64,000 nucleotides of DNA from Doryteuthis pealeii (lineage: Eukaryota > Mollusca > Cephalopoda > Myopsida > Loliginidae): contig CM042152.1 in NCBI GenBank assembly GCA_023376005.1, positions 86,869,569-86,933,568 of the forward strand. Direction: 5' to 3'. Shown here piece by piece: positions 33,070-42,814 of the stretch; within the stretch, counting starts at the first letter, position 1, and each line of letters begins with the position of its first letter. Below the pieces are notes generated by a model that was given only the letters and a program-made list of their open reading frames with translations, did not search any database and was not told the origin of the DNA. A program made the translations under genes and the position numbers.

Positions 33070-33946
33070 GAATTAAGTGACAAATAAAAATTTTAGCTTT
33101 TATTCATTTATTTGGGAACGATATTACTACCAATGGTTTCCTGCTAAAAGCATTCATCAGGTAAACGAAATATTTTTTTTTTAAATGACAGAAATGGTGT
33201 AAATGGTCAAATGTGTGCGTTTTTTAACTGTATTCTCGTGTTGCATGTTTGCGTGTTTATGTGATGTCAAATGCTCTTTTTGTTTTTACATGTGCGTATT
33301 TTTGTTTGTGCGTATGTGTATGATGTCATGCGCATGGAAATGCGTGAAGGCTGTGATGATATGATTGTGTCCACGCACATGTGTGTATGTGTGTGATGAC
33401 TATATATATATTTATTTCATCAGGGTATTCAAATACTGTCTGGTGATATGAACATATTTATTTTTCAAAAATAAATATGCCTATGTCACCAGCATATTTT
33501 TCACATATATTTATTATTTTTCTACATATATAAATATGTGTATGAGAGAGAAAGGGAGTGGATACACACATGAATGTGTGTGAGAGAGTGAAAGAGAGGG
33601 GAGAAAGAAGTTTATACAAGGTTTGATTAAAAAATTTTGAAACTGAATCTGAAAATTTTTTAAAGTTAAAATTTTAATAAAAATGTGTGCACTGATGTAA
33701 TAAAATAATGACGTCTATATGAATCTAATGTACCAATACTTAAGAATCTCTGATCTCAAGAGTTTTTGAGAAAATAAAACATTCTGCAGCACCCTCCATA
33801 CACACCAAACTAAATAGGATTTTTTTCCTAAACTGAAAATTTAACAACATGGAGGATATTAAAAGTGTGGGTTGGTAAGAGCTTTAATATTTATAGGTTT
33901 AAAAGGTAGCTTGTTATTCCTGGTGTTTGCTTTTAACCCCATCATA
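30577..33946. other. Long unassigned AT-rich stretch with simple repeats
   Basis: It contains a loose duplication of about 130 bases near 30890-31090 ('CTCTTTATTTA.CATTA'), G/TG-rich sequence at 31490-31555, and (TA)n tracts at 32791-32802, 32883-32906 and 33024-33066. A hairpin is listed separately. The frames 31360-31581, 31445-31636, 31702-31887 and 32499-32711 show no recognisable domain. Confidence 0.4.
33439..33494. repeat. Imperfect 26-bp-arm hairpin
   Basis: 'CTGGTGATATGAACATATTT' with ATTTTT forms the left arm. It pairs with 'AAAAATAAATATGCC' and 'TATGTCACCAG' on the right, with two or three mismatches and almost no loop. Confidence 0.75.
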
Positions 33947-34411
33947 TTGTTACATAATTATTAGATTCCTAATATTTATGTACAGTAGTGTAGAAACCAA
34001 AATGGCTGTTATAAGTTCAGCCGGCGGCCTTGAAGGATTGAATGACAAGGCTTGACCTCATCCTGATCCTTCCGGTGGATACCGTGAGAATCAGTGGAGA
34101 AGACCCTCTTCCGCTTTAGATTAGAGAGAGTTTTAGTGAGATCGGCCAAGACCACGACGGTGGTAAGTTGTGTTATGCCGACTCAATCTGTGCAGGTAGT
34201 CTGGTGGGGATTTCAGAATAAAATATGATCTAAGTTAAATCGAAGTCTTGTGTTAGTATCTAAAAACTACCAATGACACAGGGCTTCTGATAAAGAGAAA
34301 TCCCCAATGGAAGACCAGACACAAAGTCCTCAAGACAAAGTCCAGACGCTAGATGAGACGCTGGAAGAAGAATAATAGAAGTAAGAAAGTAAACAAAGAG
34401 AGTATACAACA
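33947..34411 (+). mobile_element. Solo LTR, family LTR1 (copy d; right end uncertain)
   Basis: It starts TGTTACATAATTATTAG. One candidate end is AGTATACAACA at 34411, flanked by ATAT on both sides (33943-33946 and 34412-34415). The next 40 bases ('ATTTAGTGGTCGCGTTGAAA') still resemble the 3' part of other copies, so the real end may lie further right and the ATAT match may be chance. AATAAAAT lies near 34217, then 'AAATCGAAGTCTTGTG'. Confidence 0.65.
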
Positions 34412-35440
34412 ATATTTAGTGGTCGCGTTGAAAAGGAATTCACGGAGAGCAAAGGAAGAGATAAAGACAAAAGGTAGTTTAAGGATTTAGGCTTTATTCA
34501 TGGGTCATAGCCACCATGTGGTAAGGAAATTCTTTCTTGGCCACTTGTAGTGTCTAGACACAGTTAAGGCTTAAGTTCATAGCTGGAACATTTCTTCTAA
34601 CTGGTCTGGTCTGTCTTTTGTTCTTCTTTTCTTCTTGAATTTCAATGACTTTGAATTCAAAATCTAACTCTACAGTAACCATTGAAAACATAACGGTTTA
34701 TCAATATACAACACTTTCCCAATGGAAAACTCACTGGAATTAGTATTTTAAATGCCATGGGGACTATTTTTAAGAAAATTAATGTTTCATTCATTGTTCA
34801 TTTCTTTCTTCGTAAACACAGATTCAAACCTGATACCGTTTAAACACATCTCATATCTACACAATATTTATTTTTAAGATGACAATATTTGGTGTGATAT
34901 GTACATACACACTCCTATATAGATAGATACTCAGTTGATAAATAAGATAAAGAAAGATGATGATTTTGTATTGCACATATATAATACACTCATATTTAAA
35001 GATTCCATAATTTGGTGCAATTGAAGTTCATCTGGTCATAATTGTCTTAAATGCTGCTCCAATATGAATATTTAATTCTAGCCTGCAGAACTGAATATTG
35101 TGATTTAATCTATTATTGTATCTTAAGCATTTTTGTCTTAAATTTAAGAAGCAAATATGCAGTTTATTACATCTATTCTATATTTTCCTTTATTTTTTTT
35201 TTTCTGTTTTTAATTCTGTAATTTTTATTTTATTAAGAAATTTACCAGAGATTCTTTGATATTTAATCAGTCATGGGATGGGGGTTGGGTTAATAAAACC
35301 TTCTGATGTGTTTGTGAAATTGACAGGTTTAAAGACCAGCAATCATTTTAAAGTTTTAGATTTTGAAAGATCCAGTAATGACAACAAACAAATAATTTGA
35401 ATAAATCTTATAATACTTTCTTTAATCTTGCGTTCAGGTT
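34412..35440. other. Unassigned DNA
   Basis: No frame or repeat match was found. The block 34480-34735 is less AT-rich and ends in 'ATATACAACA', which could be an alternative distal LTR end, but no target duplication supports that. Confidence 0.35.
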
Positions 35441-35600
35441 GGAGGCTGTGGTGTAATGGTTAGAGTCGTAGGAAATGGGCTTGTCACCCGTGTTCAAATA
35501 ATGGACGAAGCTACAGTTCACATAGTGCTAATATCCTTGGGAAAAGAATAAATCCAACTACTCTCCCTCCAGCTATGGGTAAATAGTCGGGCAGACTGGA
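35441..35600 (+). mobile_element. tRNA-derived SINE, family S2 (head and body, interrupted)
   Basis: The head 'GGCTGTGGTGTAATGGTTAG' (A box) is followed by 'GGGCTTGTCACCCG' and a B box GTGTTCAAATAATGG. The body is 'CTAATATCCTTGGGAAAAG', 'CTCTCCCTCCAGCTATGGG', 'TAAATAGTCGGGCAGACTGG'. The body resumes at 36085 after the MITE. This is the most complete S2 copy. Confidence 0.7.
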
Positions 35601-36084
35601 CGGTGCCATTATAGTATGTGGCTACCTTTTTGATTCTTTTACAGTATGTGGCCTACCTTTTTGATTCTTTTACAGTATGTGGCCTACCTGGTTTGAATGT
35701 GTCCTACCTGCTAACCCTAACCCCTAACCCTATTTCAGAACTATAGAATATTTTAGAGTTAAATAGATCTCTGATTCATGTAAATTATGGATAAATCTTT
35801 TTTAATTATTCTTAATTACTATATGCAGCTTATGACTGAATTGCATTTCTTGAAATTGAATATATGTGAAAAATAATTAGTTTCAATAAATTGCCTACTA
35901 CTTATATCTATAAATATACTCTTACTGAGGTAAAATATCATAAAATTCTGAAATAGGTTAGGGGTTAGGGTTAAGAGTTATTATAACCTTATAATATGCT
36001 TTTTATGGTAGGCTGCATACTATAAGAGAGACATGATTTCATAGGCCACATTCAAAAGGTAGGCCACATACTATAATGGTACCA
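35601..36084. mobile_element. MITE inserted in SINE S2, with 6-bp target duplication
   Basis: Inverted ends: CGGTGCCATTATAGTATGTG on the left and, as reverse complement, TGGTACCATTATAGTATGTG on the right. The similarity extends about 150 bases inward on both sides. ACTGGA is duplicated at 35595-35600 and 36085-36090. Each arm also carries a telomere-like 'TAACCCTAACCCCTAACC' tract (35716-35735 and inverted at 35957-35972). There is no coding. The superfamily is unclear. Confidence 0.82.
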
Positions 36085-36160
36085 ACTGGACTTTTTAACT
36101 TTGGTTAGGCAACCATTCTATAAGGAAAACTCTGAATTCAAACCTCTTAAACTTCACATG
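36085..36160 (+). mobile_element. SINE family S2, remainder after MITE
   Basis: 'ACTGGACTTTTTAAC', 'GGTTAGGCAACCATTCTA' and 'AACTCTGAATTCAAACC' continue the S2 body. Confidence 0.65.
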
Positions 36161-36349
36161 GGGTGGTCACTACTAGAATAGGCTTAGTCCTAATTAGTAA
36201 TCTATTTCACTAATCTAACTTCTAGTAATTTAATTTCATTGTGAGGTTTTCATTTACATTTTCTTTAACTCTTAACATCCTATACCGCCTTATTCTGCCC
36301 AGACGGAAGTCACATTCGTTTTCCTAATCTGCCCCAAATGATAGCCTTT

Positions 36350-36727
36350 GTTTAAATGTAATATTAAACATAATTGGAAGTCTTATATTAGAGGGAAATA
36401 ACAGGTAACTTTATATGAAAATGCCATTTTAGGCATTTTTTGATAAATCCTTATAGGAATGGGGCTCTGGACTTTGTTTAAATGTAATATTAAGCATATT
36501 TAGAAATCTTTGATTTAAGGGAAATAACAGGTAACTTTATATGAAAAGGCCGTTTTTAGGCATTTTTTAATAAATCCTTATAGGAATGGGGCTCTGGACT
36601 TTGTTTAAATGTAATATTAAGCATATTTAGAAGTCTTTGATTTAAGGGAAATAACAGGTAACTTTATATGAAAAGGCCGTTTTTAGCCATTTGTGATAAA
36701 TCCTTATAGGAATGGGGCTCTGGACTT
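36350..36727 (+). repeat. Three tandem units of about 125 bp
   Basis: Each unit runs 'TTGTTTAAATGTAATATTAA', then 'GGGAAATAACAGGTAACTTT', 'ATGAAAA(T/G)GCC', 'TAAATCCTTATAGGAATGGG' and 'GCTCTGGACTT'. Units 2 and 3 are more alike than unit 1. Confidence 0.9.
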
Positions 36728-36889
36728 AAGAAAATTCTCAATAGGATGTTAAGAGTTAATTGTATTTTGCATAAATTTCAAACTTTGAGAAAATTGCATA
36801 AAGACAAATAAACATTTGAGAATTGAATTCCTTTATCCTTTTTTAGCCTTTTCTATTTATTTTTCCAAATTGTCAAAAGAACTTAAAGT

Positions 36890-37385
36890 ATTTCTAAAAG
36901 ACAGAAACAGTTGATAGCCAAAAGAGCTTAGAGCATTTCCAAAAGAAAGAGCAAGTGAGTGGCTAAAATAGCTTAGAGCATTTTTGAAAGACAGACCAAC
37001 TGAGTGGCCAAACATGTTTAGATGATTTTAAAAGATAGATTAAGTGTGTGGCCCAAAGAACCTTAGAGAACTTCAGAAAGTCAGAGTGGATGGTTTAAAG
37101 CATTTTCAAAAGACTGACCAAGTAAGTGGCCAAAATAGCTATGAGCAGTTCAGAAAGACTGACTGAGTGGGTGACCTGAAAGAGCTAAAGGCATTTTCAA
37201 AAGACACATGAGTGGGTGGCCTAATAAGCCTTAGAGCATTTCAGAAAGACAGACTCAGTGGGTGGTCTGAAGTGCTTAAGGCATTTTCAAAAAAATAGAC
37301 AAGTGGGTGGCTCAGAACAGAGCATTTCAGACATACTGCCTTAGTGGGTGGCCAAAAGAGCAGAGGACCTTTTAGAAAGACATTT
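36890..37385 (+). repeat. Degenerate tandem array, unit about 55 bp with two alternating variants
   Basis: The shared core is 'AAAGACAGA.(C/T)GAGTGGGTGGCC' followed by 'AAAAGAGCTTAGAGCATTT'. Variant ends alternate between 'CATTTTCAAAAGAC' and 'CATTTCAGAAAGAC', giving a two-unit higher-order pattern. About nine units are visible. Stops occur in every frame, so it is not coding now. Confidence 0.7.
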
Positions 37386-38465
37386 CTGGTCAATGATACT
37401 TTACATTAAATGTTTCCTCTTCATCTAAACACTTTCTTTCAAATTGATTACAGCAATGCTTATATAACAGTAACTTATTTAAACTATGCTTCATTATTAT
37501 TTACTCATAGAATTAAGTTAATGGCAAAACATATGATTATACAAGTACAGAATTCTTTGGACTCTTTTCAAAATGTCTTTCCATGCTGTTATATCTAAAG
37601 GGCATGAGTTTGTCTAAATTAAACTTTTTTTTAGAAATAAATATAATTATTATTTTTTTTTTGTTATGATTGGCAATGATATTTGTGTTTTGTTTTTATT
37701 TTTATTTATTTTAGCAAACTGATTTGAGAAAATTGTCCAAAAAAGAGGAATCCGATCCAAATAAAAGTAGTGCCAGGGTTGGAATTATTCAGTTTGTCTT
37801 ATTGGCTGGTGATAGTAGTAGTGGGGGAGGGGCTGAATAAGAGGGAAATCAGTTGTCTAGAGAAATGGAAAAGAGCCATGAAAATCACCAAAACATATTG
37901 TTTTAAAGTTTAGAATTATCAGCATGAAAAGTAATGTTTGGAGAGCATGTCTTCTATTTTGTAGCCTTTGGTGTTCAGTATTGCATAAAAATACAATGGC
38001 AGGATACAAGACAAAAGAGGGAATGATTAAGAATTTTTAACAAAATCTTAATCGTGATTGCCTCTTAGGAAACTAAAATGATAAAAAGAATGTACAGTAT
38101 TGTGTGTGCATGTAGAATTGATTCTATTGACAAAGATAACTGAGAAAAGAATCCTTTTAATAAAATAATTAAAAGTGATAATTTATATACAAATTGTACA
38201 TTCATTTTGTGTTCATGTTAGAGCATATTATAAAACAATGTGTATATCTTTATTACTATTATTATATTACTCAGTGACAATGTTAGTACGGAATTATAAC
38301 AAGTAAGGTGGAGAGATTTTCATGAGAGATGAATTGGCTAAACAAAGTTAAGCATAACTCATTCCAAACTGTGTACTAACTTACCAAGAACTAGCTGTAA
38401 CTAACAGGAACACATATTAATATATTTTTATTACATTTACATAACCTTGTTATTTTTGTAACAAA
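37386..38465. other. Unassigned AT-rich DNA
   Basis: The plus frame 37410-37598 has no domain. Nothing else is supported. Confidence 0.4.
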
Positions 38466-38469
38466 GTGT

Positions 38470-38803
38470 TATTTCCATTTCTGTCTTATTATTGGCCAGT
38501 TTTTCTGATGTTTTCCACATCACTGGCCACGATGTGCTTTCATTCCATTGCTGATCTTGCCCTTCTTCTCCTGAATTGCTTGACAGTTTCATCTTCCCAT
38601 TGTCATAGAGGTCTTCTGAGTGGTCATTTCTGGTCTCTTAGATACCACTTGATTATTGCATGGGTCCACCTGCTGTTTGTGAACCATGTGATGCATCTAA
38701 CCCAGCTCAAGTTCTGCTTTTGGTACTCTGTAATTATGCCTTCTCTTGCTCTGCTCCCAAATGACCTCAATTCAAATGTACTTATGCAATGATATTCCCA
38801 GCT

Positions 38804-38805
<2 letters not shown>
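38470..38805 (-). pseudogene. LINE-type reverse transcriptase C-terminal tail, decayed
   Basis: The minus frame gives WVRCITWFTNSRWTHAIIKW, then YLRDQK. In shifted frames it continues as RPL-x-RP-x-x-WEDETVKQFRR and ARSAME...ASDVENIRKTGQ. A tryptophan-rich segment, then a K-R-P-x-x-R-P-x-x-R-W-x-D/E-D/E pattern, then a WKRL-like helix is typical of the end of LINE ORF2 proteins after the RT domain. At least two frame changes are present. The opposite-strand frame 38466-38792 is its shadow. The clade is not determinable from this fragment. Confidence 0.45.

Positions 38806-38807
<2 letters not shown>

Positions 38808-38862
<55 letters not shown>
38808..38862. repeat. (TA)n-(TG)n microsatellite
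   Basis: About 16 TA units pass directly into about 10 TG units. Confidence 0.9.
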
Positions 38863-38911
38863 CATCTACCCAATACCTCCACCATAGGCAGGATGTGACA
38901 CAAAAGTTGAG

Positions 38912-39045
38912 TCTTACCAACTATTTACCCATAGCTGGGTCAGAGGAGAAATGCATTAATGTGAGCATCTTGATCCAGAATTTGAACTTGGGTTCCCATG
39001 TCCATTTTCTAAGACAATAATTGTTACGCCACTCTCTCTATCTCT
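38912..39045 (-). mobile_element. SINE family S2 (head and part of body)
   Basis: On the minus strand: 'GTGGCGTAACAATTATTG', 'AAATGGACATGGGAACCC', B box AAGTTCAAATTCTGG, then 'CCCAGCTATGGGTAAATAG'. A (TC)n/(GA)n tract follows near 39037-39068. Confidence 0.6.
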
Positions 39046-39250
39046 CTGTCTAGAGGGAGAGAGGGGGAATTTTGTTATACTAGACATGTCAATTACACTG
39101 AGGAACAATTCTTTCTGTGATTTATAAGTATATAGATTTATATAAACCATCAACATAAGTCAAAATAATGATGTTTGCAAAGAACATATCACCATATATG
39201 TCAATGAGATGGGCAAGGTAAATGACAATGTTATTATTCAAAATGACTTT

Positions 39251-39309
39251 GTGGTTCAAGAAGGACTTCTATTGAAAACTTTCTAAGATAACTTGCTTTA
39301 AGAAATGTA
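39251..39309 (+). repeat. 60-bp direct repeat left of the mariner
   Basis: 'TGGTTCAAGAAGGACTTCTA' through 'CTTGCTTTAAGAAATGTA' matches 40252-40311 with a few changes. The transposon sits between the two copies, far more than the 2-bp TA duplication a mariner makes. Confidence 0.85.
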
Positions 39310-40234
39310 TTAGGTTGTTACAAAAATAATGGCCGATTGAAGTGATCGGTTTTGAAATGTCATTTTAACATAAAATTGTTGTTTATTTCAAGTGAATCTT
39401 TTCATATATAATAATTAATGTGTGTTCAAAAATAAAATTTATTTATTTTCAGATAGAAAATATTTTTGAAAAATAGGAGCCTTCAAAGATGAACATGCCT
39501 AAACATGACCTTCGCCTTCTTATGTTGCATGAGTTCAAGCTTTGTGCCTGCGAAACTGCTGCCAATATCAACAAAGCATGGGGAGATGAATCCACAAGTG
39601 ATCGGAAAGTACGAAGGTGGTTCCAGTGGAGATGCGAGTCTTAAAGATGAAGAAGGTAGAGAACGGACATGCAATCTTGACAATGAACAATTGCAGGCAG
39701 TTGTTGAGCAAAATCCACGACAAAGTGTCAGAGAAATGTCTAAGACACTTGGTGTCAGCATTGCAACAGTTTCACGACATTTACAGAGTATTGGAAAGGT
39801 GAAAAAGCTCAATAAATGGGTTCCTCATGAGCTCAATAAGCACCAAAAATTTAGGCAGTTTGAAGTTGGCTCGATGCACTGTTTACGTAACACCAATGAC
39901 CCCTTTCTTGACCGAATAGTCACTTGTGATAAGAGACCTTACCACATCCTCGATATTCTCCCGATCTTTTACCTACTGATTATCATTTTTTAAGCACATT
40001 TTTAAATGGTAAACCTTTCGATCTAAAGAAGAGGTGCAATCATCATTAAAATATTTTGTTGCATCACAGCCAATAACTTTTTACCAACGTGGAATAAATG
40101 ACCTCGTAGATCGATGGCAGAGATGCATAGCTGCCCAAGGCTCGTATTTTGACTAATTTTAACATTTTTACTGTTAATGTTTCAACAATAAATGTATATA
40201 TTTGAAATCGGCCATTATTTTTGTAACAACCTAA
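39310..40234 (+). mobile_element. Mariner transposon, internally deleted, with intact ends
   Basis: It has perfect 29-bp terminal inverted repeats: TTAGGTTGTTACAAAAATAA then TGGCCGATT on the left, with the exact reverse complement at 40206-40234. TA flanks both ends (39308-39309 and 40235-40236), as for all mariners. Its length of 925 bases is short of the usual about 1.3 kb, because the transposase lost its centre. With intact ends it could in principle have been moved by a related transposase. Confidence 0.92.
39489..40156 (+). pseudogene. Mariner transposase, frameshifted and lacking its central part
   Basis: The start at ATG 39489 opens MNMPKHDLRLLMLHEFKLC, the first helix-turn-helix (ETAANINKAWGDESTSDRKV). 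A frameshift near 39620 moves to the frame GDASLKDEEGRER. The second DNA-binding part follows (DNEQLQAVVEQNPRQSVREM, SIATVSRHLQSIGKVKKLNK, then the mariner signature WVPHEL at about residue 105 of that frame). The first catalytic aspartate is in DRIVTCDK. The sequence then jumps to LPHPRYSPDLLPTDYHF in another frame, which holds the third aspartate, so the HDNARPH-type block with the second aspartate is deleted. The tail ends WQRCIAAQGSYFD. It cannot make active enzyme. Confidence 0.85.
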
Positions 40235-40251
40235 TATAACATATAATATAA

Positions 40252-40311
40252 TGGTTCAAGAAGGACTTCTATTGCAAAACTCTCTAAGATAACTTGCTTT
40301 AAGAAATGTAT
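40252..40311 (+). repeat. 60-bp direct repeat right of the mariner
   Basis: It is the partner of 39251-39309. Confidence 0.85.
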
Positions 40312-41368
40312 TACACTGAGAGTAACAAGTACTTTTAAAATGATTGAATTGAATTGAATTTTGTACAGCAATCAGACAATTTCCAAAGCAACTATTTTCC
40401 TTTTAGGCATTTTATTATCATCAAAAAGATTTTCTCAAGTACAAAATTCCACTTTTTCTTAATTTACCTTTTTCAGCATAAAACACATATACAAAAAAAT
40501 TTATTAATATTCCCTGCTTTCTGTATGTTTATCAGATTCATGCCTTCTTCAAGGGTATTAACCTGAAAATGACATCAGCAATTCTGGTATCATTTTTTCA
40601 AGTCATTCCTATTATTGCTAATTTCTTCTGCCTAGAGATTATCTCTACATCATGCAAAATCATGTGCAGATGCATTAACATTTTGCCAGTTGTTTAAGCA
40701 AATCTTCAGCAAATTGTAACCCACAAATATTTAGCTGCTGCTGCTGCTGCATATTGATGCACAGCATCTTTGCATCTGTATGTGCATCCAAATCAAATAG
40801 CAAATGAAAAATATCTGCATGCACATTTGTGCAACAAAATCATTAAAAGCTTTATGTGATTTTGAAAAAGTTACTAAGTCTGCAAATCCAGATCCCTCCG
40901 CCTCCCCTGTTGACCTACCCACTCCCTACCCACTTGTCTGACCATTAGTCTTTGTAAATGGATCATGGGAATTCTTCTCTAAGATTAGCTTGCATTGATG
41001 ATGACAAATGGAAGCTGAAAAGTTGAGCCACTGACCAGGATTATCGTGAATGTGTGTACATGCGTCATGGAAGAATGGGGGAAGGTAAAAAGAAGATACA
41101 AGACAAGTTTGAAAAGAAAGTCAGGCACACACAATGTGTAAATTGAGACAAGATGGCAGGAATTTCATGCAGAGACATAAAAGAAGTGAAACAAATAATA
41201 GAGAGAAAAAGGTTTCTCAGACATGAAAGAAAAATAGAGAAGGAAAATGTTCAAAAAGATTATAATATACACATGAGAAAAGAAGTAGAAGTGCAGGTGA
41301 TGACATGTATGGAAATTGTTCAGAAAGGGTAAATGAAAATCAGGTAACATTAAAAAAGGAATTATAAG
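40312..41368. other. Unassigned DNA
   Basis: It contains a (CTG)n-like tract near 40737-40750. Frames 40354-40566, 40731-40922 (minus) and 41165-41350 (minus) show no domain. Confidence 0.4.
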
Positions 41369-41668
41369 TGTAGAATAATCATACTAAGTTTCAATTACCA
41401 TCGAATTGGTAAGACAAGGCAACAAGTAGCCAAAACTGAATACGGATCTAATCTTGTTGCAATCCTACTGCAAAATGGCAGGGTATTTATGAAGCCCCAC
41501 AACATCATGGAAACCAAGCAGCCAATCAGGACTCAAGGAATGGAATCACCCAAATACATGAATGGACTATTCTCTATTTCCATAATACCAACTGTCTTGG
41601 GCACTGGTTCAGTTGTGCTTAACCAGTTGCTGCTGTTCAGACCAACAGTATACTGACTGACTTCAATA
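41369..41668 (-). mobile_element. Solo LTR, family LTR2 (copy 2)
   Basis: On the minus strand it runs from near TTGAAGTCAGTCAG to GATTATTCTACA. Inside are 'TGATTGGCTGCTTGGTTTCC' (CCAAT type) and 'CATAAATACC' (TATA-like), suggesting an LTR promoter. Flanks ATAAG/ATAAT are a near-match 5-bp target duplication. Confidence 0.7.
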
Positions 41669-41887
41669 ATAATCTTTTAAAGACACATCATAACATACAT
41701 CTGAGGAATGATGAAAAATGTATCAGCTGAAACAGTGAGTGAAAAAATAGACCAATTCTACAAATATTTAGAATCAGAAAATACTTAATTTTAAATAATA
41801 AAGGATGGGAAAAATAAGTTCAAGGCAAAATGTTAAGTTAAAAACAATATAGACAAAGACAAGAGTTTATATATATATATATATATA

Positions 41888-42062
41888 TACAAGTTTTGTT
41901 GAACAGTACAGACAATTCCTGTCGGACAAGTTTTTCGATGATCCGTTCCAATTTTTGGGCCATCTTTCTGGTGTCAGGGTGTAAATGGTATAACAGTCCC
42001 CAAAGGTTTCAAAACGAGTGCTTTCGGCAATACAATTTGCCATCCTCAGGTGGGAAAACAAT
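41888..42062 (-). pseudogene. 5' end of a Penelope-like or related retroelement with hammerhead-like core
   Basis: On the minus strand the order is: CTGAGGA (42049-42043), a 4-bp stem GGCA/TGCC with an AT loop, and GAAA (42025-42022), the core layout of a hammerhead ribozyme (CUGANGA, stem II, GAAA). About 90 bases on, a frame reads HPDTRKMAQKLERIIEKLVR then QELSVLFNKTC. The same order is seen at 49495-49750, where the peptide continues to MLPKYTY. Hammerhead motifs in the terminal repeats of Penelope-like elements are known from the literature; stems I and III are not obvious here. The peptide family was not searched. The fragment breaks off in a (TA)n tract. Confidence 0.5.
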
Positions 42063-42180
42063 GGTATGATAAGAAAGATGGCCCGAAAATTGGAACGGAT
42101 CAACGAAAAACTTGTCCGACAGGAATTGTCTGTACTGTTCAACAAAACTTGTATAAAGAAAAAATGCTGCCAAAATACAC

Positions 42181-42190
<10 letters not shown>
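42063..42190 (+). repeat. Inverted second copy of the retroelement peptide region
   Basis: Bases 42075-42154 are the reverse complement of 41890-41970 with few mismatches, so the peptide MARKLERINEKLVRQELSVL is encoded outward on both strands from one centre. A (TA)n tract follows at 42190-42215. Confidence 0.8.
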
Positions 42191-42220
<30 letters not shown>

Positions 42221-42222
<2 letters not shown>

Positions 42223-42459
42223 AAGTTGTCGCGGTGGCCTAAGTTTGGTATCAGCCTGACACTGAGGGAGTCTATCCTCTTTTCACTAGCGGAGATTGTT
42301 TTGGCATATGAGACAGAGCGCTACACCTACCATCAGCTCCTCACTTTACCGAACAGATCCCTGTGCTACTCATATGTTGAGTTGGTGAGGGCTGGTATCC
42401 AACCAGGAACCTTCTGCTTCCTAGTTGGACACTCTACTGACTGAGCTAAACGAGCCCTA
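42221..42459 (-). mobile_element. tRNA-derived SINE, family S1 (arm A copy)
   Basis: On the minus strand: 'GGGCTCGTTTAGCTCAGTCA' (A box), B box 'GGTTGGATACC', then 'CAACATATGAGTAGCAC', 'GTGAGGAGCTGATGG', end 'GGCCACCGCGACAAC'. It sits between two (TA)n tracts. Plus frame 42226-42444 is its shadow. Confidence 0.85.
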
Positions 42460-42814
42460 TATATATATATATATATGTTTGTAATAAGTGGTGCCTGCAA
42501 ACTTACTAAGTACTATAGAGAGAGTTTCTCATATGAATCATATCAAAATGGATAATATAAGGAGTGACTATAGAATACCAAACAAAATCAATGACATTAT
42601 CAAGAAAAAAAAAAAGATTGAAGACAATGACAGCTATGTCAACCATTCATACAAGAATGAATTTACCAGCAGAAAACTCAAAAGATGACTACCAAATCAA
42701 TAAAGTGTCCTAATAAGATGACACAAAACAACCTCTGCTAACAGTGGAAACACTGGCAAAAGATCTGGAATTGTATATACGTAAATATGTATGAGGGACT
42801 TGTGGGTTTATGCA
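42460..42814. other. Unassigned arm sequence with a 66-codon frame
   Basis: The plus frame 42488-42688 gives a lysine- and asparagine-rich peptide. It is identical at 60174-60374, but that is the same block duplicated and so no evidence for selection. No domain is recognised. Confidence 0.35.

Larger units (their letters stand above)
41723..42254. repeat. Part of the duplicated block present in A and A'' only
   Basis: It matches 59426-59945. In the inverted arm A' this part is missing because the arm stops inside the SINE at 59429, so it forms the spacer of the right-hand palindrome. Confidence 0.85.

Noticed and set aside
35716..35972. Interstitial telomere from chromosome fusion
   Set aside because: The CCCTAA-like tracts are only about 20 bases and sit symmetrically in MITE arms, so they belong to the transposon.
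38466..38792. Plus-strand hydrophobic frame of 108 codons
   Set aside because: It is the antisense shadow of the LINE C-terminal fragment and lacks domain features of its own.
39483..39812. Minus-strand frame of 109 codons
   Set aside because: It is the antisense shadow of the mariner transposase.
42488..42688. Conserved 66-residue protein (identical at 60174-60374)
   Set aside because: Identity comes from duplication of the whole block and says nothing about coding constraint.
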